The notes below the pieces were generated by a model. It was not told the DNA's origin. It did no database searches and saw only the letters and a program-made list of their open reading frames with translations. Position numbers and translations under genes: made by a program. Positions 52,762-61,600 of a stretch of 64,000 nt of DNA are shown here, in pieces. The stretch comes from JADHLJ01 sp038118725 (GTDB taxonomy: Bacteria; Pseudomonadota; Alphaproteobacteria; Thalassobaculales; Thalassobaculaceae): positions 5,578 to 69,577 of the forward strand of contig JAYOIK010000021.1 in NCBI GenBank assembly GCA_038118725.1, given 5' to 3'. Within the stretch, counting starts at the first letter, position 1. Each line of letters starts with the position of its first letter.

Positions 52762-53568
52762 ATGTCCGACACTCCCATTCACGACGTATACGCCATTCGC
52801 TACGGCGAGCAAAAACTCCGACCAGAGGGATCGACCTTCATCGGCGGCGATCCGGCGAAGATGATCCGGGGGTTGGACTTTTTCACCTATGTCATCAAGG
52901 GCCCGTCGGGAACCTTCGTCGTCGATACCGGCATGAAGGCGGATCTCTCAGGCGAAGGGGGACGGGAGTTTCTGATCGAGCCGGCGGAGGCTCTTTCCCG
53001 GATCGGCGTCGATCCGAAATCCGTCGACAAGGTGCTTCTCACGCACGCGCATTTCGATCATGTCGGCAATCTGGATCATTATCCCAATGCTCACTTCACC
53101 ATCCATGAAGAAGAGATGATGTCGATTACCGGGCCTGACATGAACTACGCGCCGTTCAAGCTCGCCTACCACAAGCGCGACACCACGCGGCTCGTGGAAC
53201 TGCTCTACGAGGAGCGTCTGTCCTTCTACACCGAGAAAGTGACGCCGGTGGCGCCGGGGATTGAGTTTCATCTGGTCGGCGGTCACGCGCGCGGCCAACT
53301 GGTCCTGCGGGTACATACTAGGCGCGGCTGGATCGTGCTCGCCTCCGACGCGGTGCATCTCTACGAGGAAGTCGAGGACGAACGCCCCTTCGCGATTTTC
53401 TATGACCTGAAGGACATGATCGACGGCTATCGCGCCTGTTTCGAACTCGCGGGCGGTATTGACGGACTGATCTCGGGCCATGACCCCAAGGTAACGGACT
53501 GGTATCCGGCGATCGCTCCGGAGTTCGAGGGGATTGTCCTCGACCTCGGGGCCGCCCCGAACCGATGA
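52762..53568 (+). CDS. metallo-beta-lactamase-fold lactonase-like hydrolase
   Basis: A 268-residue MBL-fold protein, most like N-acyl-homoserine-lactone lactonases (AiiA/AttM). The zinc-binding HAHFDHVGNLDHYPNA comes at residues ~95-110; the bridging Asp in WIVLASDAVHLYEEVE near 197 and the terminal His in LISGHDPKV complete the site. Whether it cleaves AHL or another lactone/ester is untested. No signal peptide. It has GAGAGG 10 bp before ATG and stands alone. Confidence 0.88.
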   Translation: MSDTPIHDVYAIRYGEQKLRPEGSTFIGGDPAKMIRGLDFFTYVIKGPSGTFVVDTGMKADLSGEGGREFLIEPAEALSRIGVDPKSVDKVLLTHAHFDHVGNLDHYPNAHFTIHEEEMMSITGPDMNYAPFKLAYHKRDTTRLVELLYEERLSFYTEKVTPVAPGIEFHLVGGHARGQLVLRVHTRRGWIVLASDAVHLYEEVEDERPFAIFYDLKDMIDGYRACFELAGGIDGLISGHDPKVTDWYPAIAPEFEGIVLDLGAAPNR

Positions 53569-53607
53569 TACTTCAGCGCGTGGCGGCGCTCTCGGGTTGA
53601 GTCGGAC

Positions 53608-54773
53608 ATGGCAACGATCGAATGTGACGACCTGGCGATGGAACGGGCCCTGCGCGCCCATGCCGACTTGTTATTGGAGCAAGGAGGAACCATCGCGCCC
53701 GGTGTTGTTATTCGCTCACGCAACGGAGAGATCTCGGTTGCGCATCCGTCACCACCACCGGACGGTCCGATTATCACCGTCCCGGACGCAAGCTTGGTTC
53801 GCATGGTGGATGGTGTTCTGAGCCTCGAAGGCGATGATATCGTGCCCGGGAGTGAGTTCGCCAACCTGCCGGAAAACCAGCAAAGCATCTTGGCGGCGCA
53901 GAGCGACGTTTACAATCTAGGGCAAAAAAAATCGGTAAAACACGCGATCGGGTCCCGAAAATCTACTATCAAGCCGCGCCCGAGCTTCTCACCGCGTTAC
54001 TGACGAGAAGACTGCCCGGCGAGAACCCCGACGCCGCGCCAGTGATTGAGCCGCCGGATGTCCTCACCGCGTTTCTGGGCTCGCGTCTGCTCTCCTGGCG
54101 CGAATCCGGCGCGCCGGCTCGGACCTCGGAAGTGTTGATGAGCCTTATCGACTATTTCGACCATCACCCGAGCGGCACCCGATACGATGCCCTGGCGTCT
54201 CCGGCCCTTCTATCGGTCTCGGCGGCTAGATGCGGAACGCCCCACGATGCCTGCTTCATCAACTACCACGCGGGCGATCCACATGCGATGTTCATCCATC
54301 ACGGCTTCGTCGACACAAACACATTCTTCACCCGATTGCCAAGCTTCGATATGGAGCTCCCGGAGATCGGGTTGATACGGATCAAACCGGGCCGACCCCG
54401 GCGAAGTCACGCGAACCGTAAGGAAAGTGACCGGGAACGCGCGTTCCCGACCCCCGTTCTCCGATCCACCGATACCGATAGCCTCGAGGTCTCGAACCTC
54501 GTCATAAAAAGGATAGGCAACCGTTCGGTTCTACGCCGAGGCTTGGGGATCGCGCTCCTGGAACATTTGCAAGGCCACGACCAGACATCGATCAATCGCG
54601 TGATGGACCGGGTGGAGTGGGAGATCCTTCAGCGAACGCGGTCTTTCTATGCCGGGCTTCGCAACCTCGCCATGGCGTCAACCGATGCCGTCGATCCCGC
54701 GCCGGTGCTCGCCCTCTGCGAGCATCAGGACGCGGTCATCAACGCCTATATCGAAGGCATGGCGGCCCGATAA
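53608..54773 (+). CDS. SET/LSMT-like protein split by a frameshift at an A8 tract
   Basis: Two frames combine into one ~388-residue product. The first (53608-54003) encodes LLLEQGGTIAPGVVIRSRNGEISVAHP, then reaches A8 at 53924-53931 and would stop at 54003; the second frame, open without a stop from 53931 to 54773, continues as KIGKTRDRVPKIYYQAAPELL. Parts resemble a SET-domain protein with a Rubisco-LSMT-type substrate region (CFINYHAGDPHAMFIHHGFVDTNTFFTRL). The family call is tentative. The A AAA AAA heptamer is in register for -1 slippage; a missing base is the other explanation. Expressed as a broken or as a regulated gene. Confidence 0.6.
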
Positions 54774-54788
54774 ACCTCATTCCAAGGA

Positions 54789-56378
54789 CTAGACCCCCAC
54801 CGCCGTACCGTCACGCCTGGGATCCGCCGCACCCGCGAGCGCGCCGCTCGACGGATCACGGGACACCGCCTGCATGCCGCCACACATCATCGTGTAAGCC
54901 GCCGGCTGGCTGATCTCGTGTCCTCGGCGCTTGAGTTCAGCGACCACCTCCGGCGCGACCCGATCCTCCAGGATCACCTCGCGGCCATCCTGAAGCCGCG
55001 CGCGGGGTGCCTCGATCGCCTCGCGCAGGTTCAGACCATAGTCCATGTAGTGAACCATCGCCTGGGTTTGGGTCTGCATGATGCCGTAACTGCCCGGCGT
55101 GCCCAGCGCCAGGACCGCCTCGCCGTCGCGCGTTGAAATCGACGGGGTCAGGCACATGGCGAAGCGCTTGCCGCCCACCAGATGGTTCGGCGACTTGGGA
55201 TTGAGATCGCCCCAGTTCATGAAGTTGTTCATGCAAACGCCGGTTCCCGGGATTACCACGGTCGACCCCCAGGGCGAGCCCAGGGACTGGGTAAGGCAGA
55301 TCATGTTGCCGTGCCGGTCCGCCACCGAGGTCGAGGTGGTGTGCTGACGCGCCTCGGCGACCTCCGGCGGTGGAGGATTGCCGAACTGTTCGGTGCGCGC
55401 GGTAATCGGCTCGCCGTCCAGAACCCGCGCGCGCATCGGCGCCACGCTGGCCTCCTCCAAAAGCGCACGGATATCGTCGGGACAGCGGTTGTTGTTCAGG
55501 ATCCTCGCCTCGGCGGAAAGGCGGATTGCCCGTAGCACCCGGTCGAGATGCTCAACCCCCAAATGCTCCAACGCACCCATATCCATGCCGTCGAGAATGC
55601 GCAGTGCCAGGGAGAACTGAAAGCTCTCCGCCGGCGGTGGCGGGACATGGACCAGCAGATCGCGATAGGCGGCGACGATCGGCTCCTCCCAAACCGGCTC
55701 GACCGCTTCCAAATCCGCCATGGACATCGGCCCGCCGAGCGCGCGGATATGCTCGACCATTTTTTGGCCAAGCGGGCCGCCAAACAGATATCCAGGTCCC
55801 TCGGAGGCGATCGCCTCGTAGGTCGCCGCGAGCTCCGGCTGTTTCAGGACCCATCCCTCGGCCAGTTCCCCTACGTCCGGCATGTAGACGCGCCGCCATT
55901 CCGGCGTGCTCGCGCGGATATCGGTGGCGGCGGCGCTGTGCACATAGAGACCGCCTACTGGAAAACCGTCCCGGGCATGCCGGATCGCCGGCGCCAGCAC
56001 CTGCTCCAGCGGAAGCGTGCCGTAAGTCTCCAACAACGCGCACCAGCCCGCGAGATTACCCGGGACACCGCTCGCCGAGGCGCCGGTGTTGATATCCTCC
56101 TGCCCCAAGCGGTCGGAGAGAAACTCCGCTGGCAGCGGTGGGATGAAATCGAGGCAACGCACCCGCTTTTCCGCCTCGATCCAGCAGGTCGCCGCGCCGA
56201 GCCCCGCGAGCCCGGACATGAACGGCTCCACGACGTTGAGCGTCGCCATGGTCGCGACCACCGCGTCGAAAGCATTGCCGCCGGCCCGAAGCATCTCGCC
56301 TCCCGCGCCGGAGGCCAGGGGATGCGCCGAGGCAACCATGCCGCCGGTCGCGCGCGCGGGTGAATGGGTAAGGCTCAT
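54789..56378 (-). CDS. ggt: gamma-glutamyltransferase
   Basis: A 529-residue Ntn-hydrolase that should self-cleave before the catalytic Thr in HTTSTSVADRHGNMICLTQSLGSPWGS near residue 345. The large-subunit part has GGMVASAHPLASGAGGEMLRAGGNAFDAVVATMATLNVVEP and GLAGLGAATCW. The usual His of TTHxSVxD is Ser here (TTSTSVAD), which may change transfer activity. No signal peptide is apparent, unlike the periplasmic enzymes of Enterobacteria. It could cleave glutathione or gamma-glutamyl adducts; a GST gene diverges from it. Confidence 0.92.
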   Translation of the reverse strand: MSLTHSPARATGGMVASAHPLASGAGGEMLRAGGNAFDAVVATMATLNVVEPFMSGLAGLGAATCWIEAEKRVRCLDFIPPLPAEFLSDRLGQEDINTGASASGVPGNLAGWCALLETYGTLPLEQVLAPAIRHARDGFPVGGLYVHSAAATDIRASTPEWRRVYMPDVGELAEGWVLKQPELAATYEAIASEGPGYLFGGPLGQKMVEHIRALGGPMSMADLEAVEPVWEEPIVAAYRDLLVHVPPPPAESFQFSLALRILDGMDMGALEHLGVEHLDRVLRAIRLSAEARILNNNRCPDDIRALLEEASVAPMRARVLDGEPITARTEQFGNPPPPEVAEARQHTTSTSVADRHGNMICLTQSLGSPWGSTVVIPGTGVCMNNFMNWGDLNPKSPNHLVGGKRFAMCLTPSISTRDGEAVLALGTPGSYGIMQTQTQAMVHYMDYGLNLREAIEAPRARLQDGREVILEDRVAPEVVAELKRRGHEISQPAAYTMMCGGMQAVSRDPSSGALAGAADPRRDGTAVGV

Positions 56379-56534
56379 GGCAAGGATCTCCGGTGACGAT
56401 GCTCTTGGACATCATGAGCTTATGCCCCGCGCGCCACCCTCGCAACGTAGCGAAGTTGTGATCCGATCCGTCCCTTGCTGATTGGTGCGGTGCTGATAGG
56501 CTGTCGCCAATTCAACCAAATCCGGAGACAGTTC

Positions 56535-57146
56535 ATGAAGCTCATCAATTCGATCGGCCCGAACCCGCACATGGTACGCATGTTCATCGCCGAAAAAGGC
56601 CTCGAAATCCCAATGGAGGAGATCGATATTCGCGGCGGCGTGAACCGTCAGCCGGAGTTCCTGAAGGTTAATCCCAAGGGTCAGAGCCCGGCGCTCGTCA
56701 CCGATAGTGGAGACGTGATCACCGAAATCACGGTCATTTGCGAGTATCTCGAGGACTTGCACCCCACCCCGTCGCTAATCGGCACGACCGCCGAGGAACG
56801 CGGCGAGACCCGGATGTGGACCCGGCGCATTGATCTCGGCATCTGCGAGCCGGCGGCCAATGGTTTCCGTTATGGCGAGGGCTTGAAGATGTTCGAGTCC
56901 CGCATGCGGTGCATCCCCGAGGCCTCCGACGGCCTAAAAGCCGTGGCTCAGGATAATCTCGCCTGGCTGGACGAGCAGATGGCGGGCAAGACCTGGGTTT
57001 GCGGCGACCGGTTCACCATGGCCGATGTCCTGCTGTTCGCCTTCACCAATTTCTTCGGCAATGTCGGACAGCCGCTGAACCCGGAACACAAGAACATCGC
57101 CGCCTGGTTCGAGCGCGCCAAGGCCCGTCCCAGCGCCGCCGCGTAA
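56535..57146 (+). CDS. glutathione S-transferase
   Basis: A 203-residue GST with the thioredoxin-like N domain (MKLINSIGPNPHMVRMFIAEKGLEIPMEEIDI; cis-Pro in NPKGQSPALV; glutamate/serine GSH contact in ITEITVICEYLED) and an all-helical C domain (CGDRFTMADVLLFAFTNFFGNVG). Start ATG 56535 behind GGAGACA; the earlier frame start at 56475 adds 20 unlikely residues. Conjugates or reduces electrophiles with GSH; divergent from ggt, so the two may share regulation. Confidence 0.92.
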   Translation: MKLINSIGPNPHMVRMFIAEKGLEIPMEEIDIRGGVNRQPEFLKVNPKGQSPALVTDSGDVITEITVICEYLEDLHPTPSLIGTTAEERGETRMWTRRIDLGICEPAANGFRYGEGLKMFESRMRCIPEASDGLKAVAQDNLAWLDEQMAGKTWVCGDRFTMADVLLFAFTNFFGNVGQPLNPEHKNIAAWFERAKARPSAAA

Positions 57147-57176
57147 ACCGGGCGCTCGATAGAGCCAACGAAATCC

Positions 57177-57218
57177 ATCCCCGTCGTTCCGCCGCCAGGC
57201 GGGGCGGCGGGGATTTTC
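57177..57218 (+). terminator. intrinsic terminator after the GST gene
   Basis: ATCCCCG (57177-57183) pairs with CGGGGAT (57208-57214), with more pairing inside (ccgcc/ggcgg), followed by TTTC. It lies ~30 bp past the GST stop. The rest of the 277-bp gap to 57424 has only hairpin-like GC-rich sequence near 57290 and no gene. Confidence 0.6.
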
Positions 57219-57423
57219 GCCACAACGCGACCAAGACCGAGTTCGCGGCCGACACTCTGTGCCAACCGGCAAAATCGTCAGGCTCTCAAAGGCGCGTTTT
57301 GTCGTCGTCCTCGCGCAAGCGTGGGCTCCTGATTAACCGGTCCCGATTGCCATTCGACCAAAATCTCGTACGGCTTCGCTCCTCGGGAGCATCGTCATTC
57401 GAGCGACGGTGACAGGCGCGGTG

Positions 57424-57621
57424 TCAGTCGAGATCTTGTCGAGCGGCATCGATCCCCTCGGCCAATTTTTTGGGGTCGCCCAGTTCGCGGGCCAGGATCA
57501 ACGCCAGCTTGGACAGGAACAGCGCCTCCTTGTCCTCGCCGACCTGATCGATGGCATCCGCCAATTGACTGTAAAGCCGCTCCAGGTCCTCGAGGGTTAA
57601 TCTCTGCTTAGGGCCGCTCAT
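57424..57621 (-). CDS. DUF2783 small protein
   Basis: A 65-residue protein, MSGPKQRLTLEDLERLYSQL then ADAIDQVGEDKEALFLSKLALILARELGDPKKLAEGIDAA. The helical pattern and size match DUF2783, a family found almost only beside FAD-dependent aromatic hydroxylases. Start ATG 57621 overlaps the monooxygenase stop (ATGA), so translation is coupled. A partner or stabiliser of the hydroxylase is inferred from this conserved pairing. The upstream in-frame extension (to 57699) is overrun from the hydroxylase. Confidence 0.85.
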   Translation of the reverse strand: MSGPKQRLTLEDLERLYSQLADAIDQVGEDKEALFLSKLALILARELGDPKKLAEGIDAARQDLD

Positions 57622-59282
57622 GATTCCGTCCCCACCTCGACATCCCCGAATAGACGTGCCATCGCCTTGTTTATGAGGTTCGGCTCGAAACACCGCCAAC
57701 GCCCGGCGACATGACCGTCTGGCCGCAGCAGATAGCAGGTCCCCACGCGCGCGTCATATCGGGAGAACAGATGTTCGTCGGCATCGACTATCCGCCCGTG
57801 CTCCGATGCCCCCGACCGACATATATCGACTCGCGTCACGCCGTCGGGGTGGAGGTCCGAGTCCACCTCGAAACAGAGTAGGGTCGGGCCGACGGCGAGG
57901 AGATCGACCAGATGACGACCGTCGTGGAGGCGTGTATCCACAAACGCGGCGCCGGTCCTCGGGCCGGTCTCGAACAGAGCGTCATCGTCGGTTTCGGCGT
58001 TGAGCGGGCTTTCCTGATAGTCGTATGGCTGGGACTGTCTGGGATTCGCCAGGTCACCGGCCCAGGCGTGTTTCAACGCGAGAGACAGCGCCGCGTCGCG
58101 CATCAGCCGGTAGCCGCGGCTGGGCGGGGTCATGAAGGCGGTGCTTTTGCCGGCCTGCTCGAAGATCTCCATGGTGGCGGGTCGACGTTCTCGCGAATAG
58201 CTGTCGAGCAAGGTGTCCGGCGCCTTTCCGGCAAGCACGGCGGCCAGTTTCCAGCCGATGTTATTGGCGTCGGCGATCCCGGAATTCAATCCACGCACCC
58301 CGAAAATCGGCACCAGATGCGCGGCGTCACCGGCGAAGAACACCCGCCCGTGGCGATAGTCGTCGAGACAGATGCAATGGGCCTTGTAGAGCGACGACAT
58401 CTCCAATTCCCACGGCGCGGACTCGCCGATCCAATCAAGATGGCCTTGGATGCGCCGTCTTACCCGTCCGGCTTGCAATTCAACCTCCGGGTCCTGGTCC
58501 TCGCGGAGTTGATAGTCCACGCGCCACAAACCGTCGGGTTGTTTGTGCATCAACATCGTCGCGCCGGGATTGGAGGGCGGGTCGAACCAGGCATGGCGCT
58601 CGGTCGGCAGGGCGCTGTCGATTTTGATGTCGGCGATAAGGTAGGTGCCCTCATGGGATTGTCCGTTCATTCCGAGACCGAAGGCGCTCCGCATCACGCT
58701 TCTGGCGCCGTCGGCGGCGACCACGTAACGCGCGTCGAGGGCGTATTCACCGTTCGGCGTGTCGATCGTGAGCGTGACTTTGTCATTGTCCTGAACGGCG
58801 TCCGTGACCTTGGAGCGCCAGCGAAGGTCGGCACGGTCGTCGGCTCTGATCCGGTCGACCAGGAACTGTTCCAGATAACATTGCTGGAGATTGATCATTG
58901 GGCCGAACCGCTCCTCGGGAGAGTGCGGCATCTCCAGGCGAAAGATGACATCGCCTCGATAGAAGGTCCGGCCCCGGGTCCAGGCCAGGGCCTTGGCGTG
59001 AACCGGCTCCGACACACCCAGACCGTGCAGGATTTCCTGGCTGCGGCGGCTGAAGGCCAGCGCTCGGCTGCCCTCGGAAACATTACGCTTTGGCTCCAGC
59101 ACCACGGCGCGGACGCCGTGACGCGCAAGCTCCAACGCCGTCACCAATCCGACCGGCCCACCGCCGACGATCGCGACGTCGTGGATGGTCCGGGCTCCGT
59201 CCATCTCGGTCGGCCGCCGGAAGGGGAAGTCCTCGTATGTGAAATACAGGGAATCGGACCGCGCGGGTTCGGGCATATGCAT
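57618..59282 (-). CDS. FAD-dependent aromatic hydroxylase (MhpA/UbiH type)
   Basis: A 554-residue group A flavin hydroxylase. HDVAIVGGGPVGLVTALELARHGVRAVVLEP binds FAD near residue 32; the DG motif is ARYVVAADGARSVMRSAFG; GRVFFAGDAAHLVPIFGVRGLNSGIADANNIGWKLAAVLAG is the second FAD motif; a thioredoxin-like C domain follows. This set matches MhpA and other phenol/propionate hydroxylases. Ring hydroxylation with NAD(P)H and O2 is the likely reaction. It starts 3 bp after the FMO stop; the two oxygenases form one unit. Confidence 0.92.
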   Translation of the reverse strand: MHMPEPARSDSLYFTYEDFPFRRPTEMDGARTIHDVAIVGGGPVGLVTALELARHGVRAVVLEPKRNVSEGSRALAFSRRSQEILHGLGVSEPVHAKALAWTRGRTFYRGDVIFRLEMPHSPEERFGPMINLQQCYLEQFLVDRIRADDRADLRWRSKVTDAVQDNDKVTLTIDTPNGEYALDARYVVAADGARSVMRSAFGLGMNGQSHEGTYLIADIKIDSALPTERHAWFDPPSNPGATMLMHKQPDGLWRVDYQLREDQDPEVELQAGRVRRRIQGHLDWIGESAPWELEMSSLYKAHCICLDDYRHGRVFFAGDAAHLVPIFGVRGLNSGIADANNIGWKLAAVLAGKAPDTLLDSYSRERRPATMEIFEQAGKSTAFMTPPSRGYRLMRDAALSLALKHAWAGDLANPRQSQPYDYQESPLNAETDDDALFETGPRTGAAFVDTRLHDGRHLVDLLAVGPTLLCFEVDSDLHPDGVTRVDICRSGASEHGRIVDADEHLFSRYDARVGTCYLLRPDGHVAGRWRCFEPNLINKAMARLFGDVEVGTES

Positions 59283-59285
59283 CGC

Positions 59286-60677
59286 TCAGGCTGCCCGGCT
59301 CAGACCGCGACCGCGTGCGAGCATGGATTTCAAGCTCTTCGCCAGATCGCCGAGATAGCGGACATGTTCTTCCTCGATCGTGTGGCGCGGCGTGTGTTTA
59401 TACTGGGTGGCGTACCAGGCCTTGCGATCGGCGATCGCCTCGCGCATCTCGGTGGGAGAAGGCGTTGCCGCGTTGCCAAGCAGGATCTCGCGCACCCAGC
59501 GAGCCTGATGCTCGAACACCATGTTAAGCGCGGTATCTGTATTGAAGAATCCCTGAAGAAACAGGCCCGGCCAATCCGGCGGCACGATCCTCATATAGAG
59601 GTCGAGTTCATTGTTCTCGACCTTGAGGACCTCCAGCGGGATGAAGTCGAGATCGATTTCGTATCCTGTCGCGGCGATCAGAACGTCGAACTCCTCTTCG
59701 GTCCCGTCGACGAAGCGTAGGGTCTTGCCATTCACGGTCTTGATGCCGTGCTTCACCTCGATCCGTCGGTAGGCGATATCGGTGCAGACCGTGGCATTCG
59801 AGGTGACATGCGTCAGTTCGGTAGGCGGCTTAAAGCCGAGATCCGCCATGTCGCCATGCGCCAACCAGACCAGAAACTTGACCAGCCGCCTGCGCAGGGC
59901 GCGGGGAATCCAGGGCCGTTGGATCTTGGCCGTGATATCGGTGAAGGCCCGCCCAAACATTAGCTTGGGCAGAACCACCACGCCGGATCGCGCGACCAGC
60001 ACACAGCGGGGCGCGGTCACGCAAACATCGCTGACGATGTCGCAGGCGCTGTTGCCGACACCGACCACGCAGATCCGCTTGCCAACATAGGGTTCCGGCT
60101 CGCGGTAGTGATGCGAGTGTAGATACTCGCCACCGAAGGCCTGGAATTCCGGCACTTCCAACGGCTTGGTGAGATGCCCGCTGGCGACGATCACGGCGTC
60201 GAAGGTCTCGGTGTCGCCCGCCGTCGTCTCGACCTTCCATTTGGGCGGCTCGGAAGCCGGATCGAAAGCGGGGCGGATTTGGCGGACGGGGGTGTTGAAG
60301 CGAATTCGCGGCGTTACCTGGAAATGTTCGGCATAGCGGACCAGATAGCGATGCATGTCGACATGGTCGGGAAACGCCTGGGTCTCGGCGTCGAAGGCTA
60401 GGTCGCTGAAACGCGTCACCCCGCGCGAGGTGTTGATGTGCAGGGTTCGATAGGCCGATGAGCGTCCGTTGTCGTTGCGATAGCACCACATGCCGCCGAT
60501 CTGGCTTCCGATCTCGAAGACCGTGACATCAAAGCCGCAGGCCAGTAGGTACTTGGCGTTGGCCAGCCCACAAGCCCCGGCGCCGATTACCGCGACCCGC
60601 TTGTCCGAACGTTGATTGGGTCCGGCGGGCGGCCCGGCAAGGCGACGCTGGAAGGCTGATTGGGTTTCGGTGGTCAT
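59286..60677 (-). CDS. flavin-containing monooxygenase (FMO-like)
   Basis: A 463-residue class B flavoprotein monooxygenase. FAD loop KRVAVIGAGACGLANAKYLLACGFDVTVFEIGSQIGGMW (near residue 28), NADP loop ICVVGVGNSACDIVSDV (near 205), and a C-terminal ATGYEID motif are present, as is a fingerprint-like FxxxxHxx region (YLHSHHYREPEPYVGKRI). It could oxygenate N or S atoms, or act as a Baeyer-Villiger enzyme. First gene of a leftward unit with the hydroxylase and DUF2783 genes. Start ATG 60677. Confidence 0.92.
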   Translation of the reverse strand: MTTETQSAFQRRLAGPPAGPNQRSDKRVAVIGAGACGLANAKYLLACGFDVTVFEIGSQIGGMWCYRNDNGRSSAYRTLHINTSRGVTRFSDLAFDAETQAFPDHVDMHRYLVRYAEHFQVTPRIRFNTPVRQIRPAFDPASEPPKWKVETTAGDTETFDAVIVASGHLTKPLEVPEFQAFGGEYLHSHHYREPEPYVGKRICVVGVGNSACDIVSDVCVTAPRCVLVARSGVVVLPKLMFGRAFTDITAKIQRPWIPRALRRRLVKFLVWLAHGDMADLGFKPPTELTHVTSNATVCTDIAYRRIEVKHGIKTVNGKTLRFVDGTEEEFDVLIAATGYEIDLDFIPLEVLKVENNELDLYMRIVPPDWPGLFLQGFFNTDTALNMVFEHQARWVREILLGNAATPSPTEMREAIADRKAWYATQYKHTPRHTIEEEHVRYLGDLAKSLKSMLARGRGLSRAA

Positions 60678-60990
60678 GCATCAATCTCCCCGCGCCTGAA
60701 TAGCAAGGCTAGGGCGCGGGCGGCTAGTCGTTCGTTGCGGCGGCTTGAGGAAACTCGCAACAAGTTTGTCGGCTGACGATCATCCAACGCTAAGAAAACC
60801 TTAACAATTTCCGGCTAAAAAAACGGCGCGACCGGGCGGACCAGCGGTCGTCCCGCCGGAGCCTGGAAACGGCCACTGGTCCACCAAACTCGCTTCCCCG
60901 CTGGAGTATCCGGGATGCGCTTTTGTCCGGGTTCGGATTGCCTCTGACGCCCCGCCATGGCATCTAGCGGCGCTTAACGCGCAACCCTGG
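60678..60990. other. gene-free divergent region
   Basis: 313 bp between the divergent FMO and PaaI genes. It should hold both promoters. Apart from the minus-strand hairpin noted below I see no gene, repeat or operator. Confidence 0.6.
60817..60850 (-). terminator. candidate minus-strand intrinsic terminator in FMO leader
   Basis: Read on the minus strand, CGACCG (60850-60845) pairs with CGGTCG (60834-60829), then CGCCG and seven Ts (60823-60817). It lies ~140 bp upstream of the FMO start with no minus-strand gene before it, so attenuation of the FMO leader or a short RNA is possible. Confidence 0.45.
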
Positions 60991-61446
60991 ATGAACTGGT
61001 ATTCCCACATGGATGAGAAACGCGCCCGCGAGATGTTCGATACCGCGCTTGGGGACTATCGACAGGAATTCGCCCATTTCTTCATCGCGCGGATGATGGG
61101 GCTGGAGATCTCGTATCCCGATGATTTTTGCCGGGTGGACTTTCCCGTCGCCGACTTCTTGTTCAATCCCCAGGGCAGCTATCACGGCGGCATGCTCGCG
61201 ACGGTCATGGATATCTCCATGGGCCACCTGATCAAGCACACCACCGGCGTCGCCGGCGTGACCCTGGAGATGAAGAACCAGTATATGCGCCCGCTGACCA
61301 AGGGGCCGGCGCGCTGCGAGGGTCGGTTCATTCGCCAGGGCCGCTCAATCAGCTTCTTGGAGTCGCGGATCTGGGACGGCGACGGCAAGCTCTCGGCGCA
61401 TGGCACCTCGACCTGGAAGATGGGCGAGGCGCCGGCGAATGGCTGA
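60991..61446 (+). CDS. PaaI-family hotdog thioesterase
   Basis: A 151-residue hotdog-fold acyl-CoA thioesterase. The fold's active segment NPQGSYHGGMLATVMDISMGHLIKH (residues ~65-90) and MRPLTKGPARCEGRFIRQGRSISFLESRIWDGDGK are typical of PaaI and YbgC-like enzymes. It frees CoA from a stalled aromatic or short-chain thioester in cognate systems. Start ATG 60991 (MNWYSHMDEKRAREMF); ATG 61009 is also possible. Diverges from the hydroxylase unit, a plausible functional link. Confidence 0.88.
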   Translation: MNWYSHMDEKRAREMFDTALGDYRQEFAHFFIARMMGLEISYPDDFCRVDFPVADFLFNPQGSYHGGMLATVMDISMGHLIKHTTGVAGVTLEMKNQYMRPLTKGPARCEGRFIRQGRSISFLESRIWDGDGKLSAHGTSTWKMGEAPANG

Positions 61447-61600
61447 CGACGTCGCGGCCGAGCCCAGCCGCTATTGCGTAATTGGCATGGGTGTCGTGAC
61501 CCGTGGGCACCAAACCGTTGTTTGCAAACCCGCCCAATAGGCGTTAGCGGTTCGGGGTGGAAGTATTTTCGCCTCGTTGGCCCATCTGGATACACGTTGA

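Noticed and set aside
53608..54003. A self-contained 131-residue gene
   Set aside because: The C-terminal 24 codons after the A8 run have no sense, while the -1 frame continues the protein smoothly.
60801..61010. 69-residue minus-strand frame overlapping the leader hairpin
   Set aside because: No Shine-Dalgarno and no family match; the terminator-like element is the better reading.
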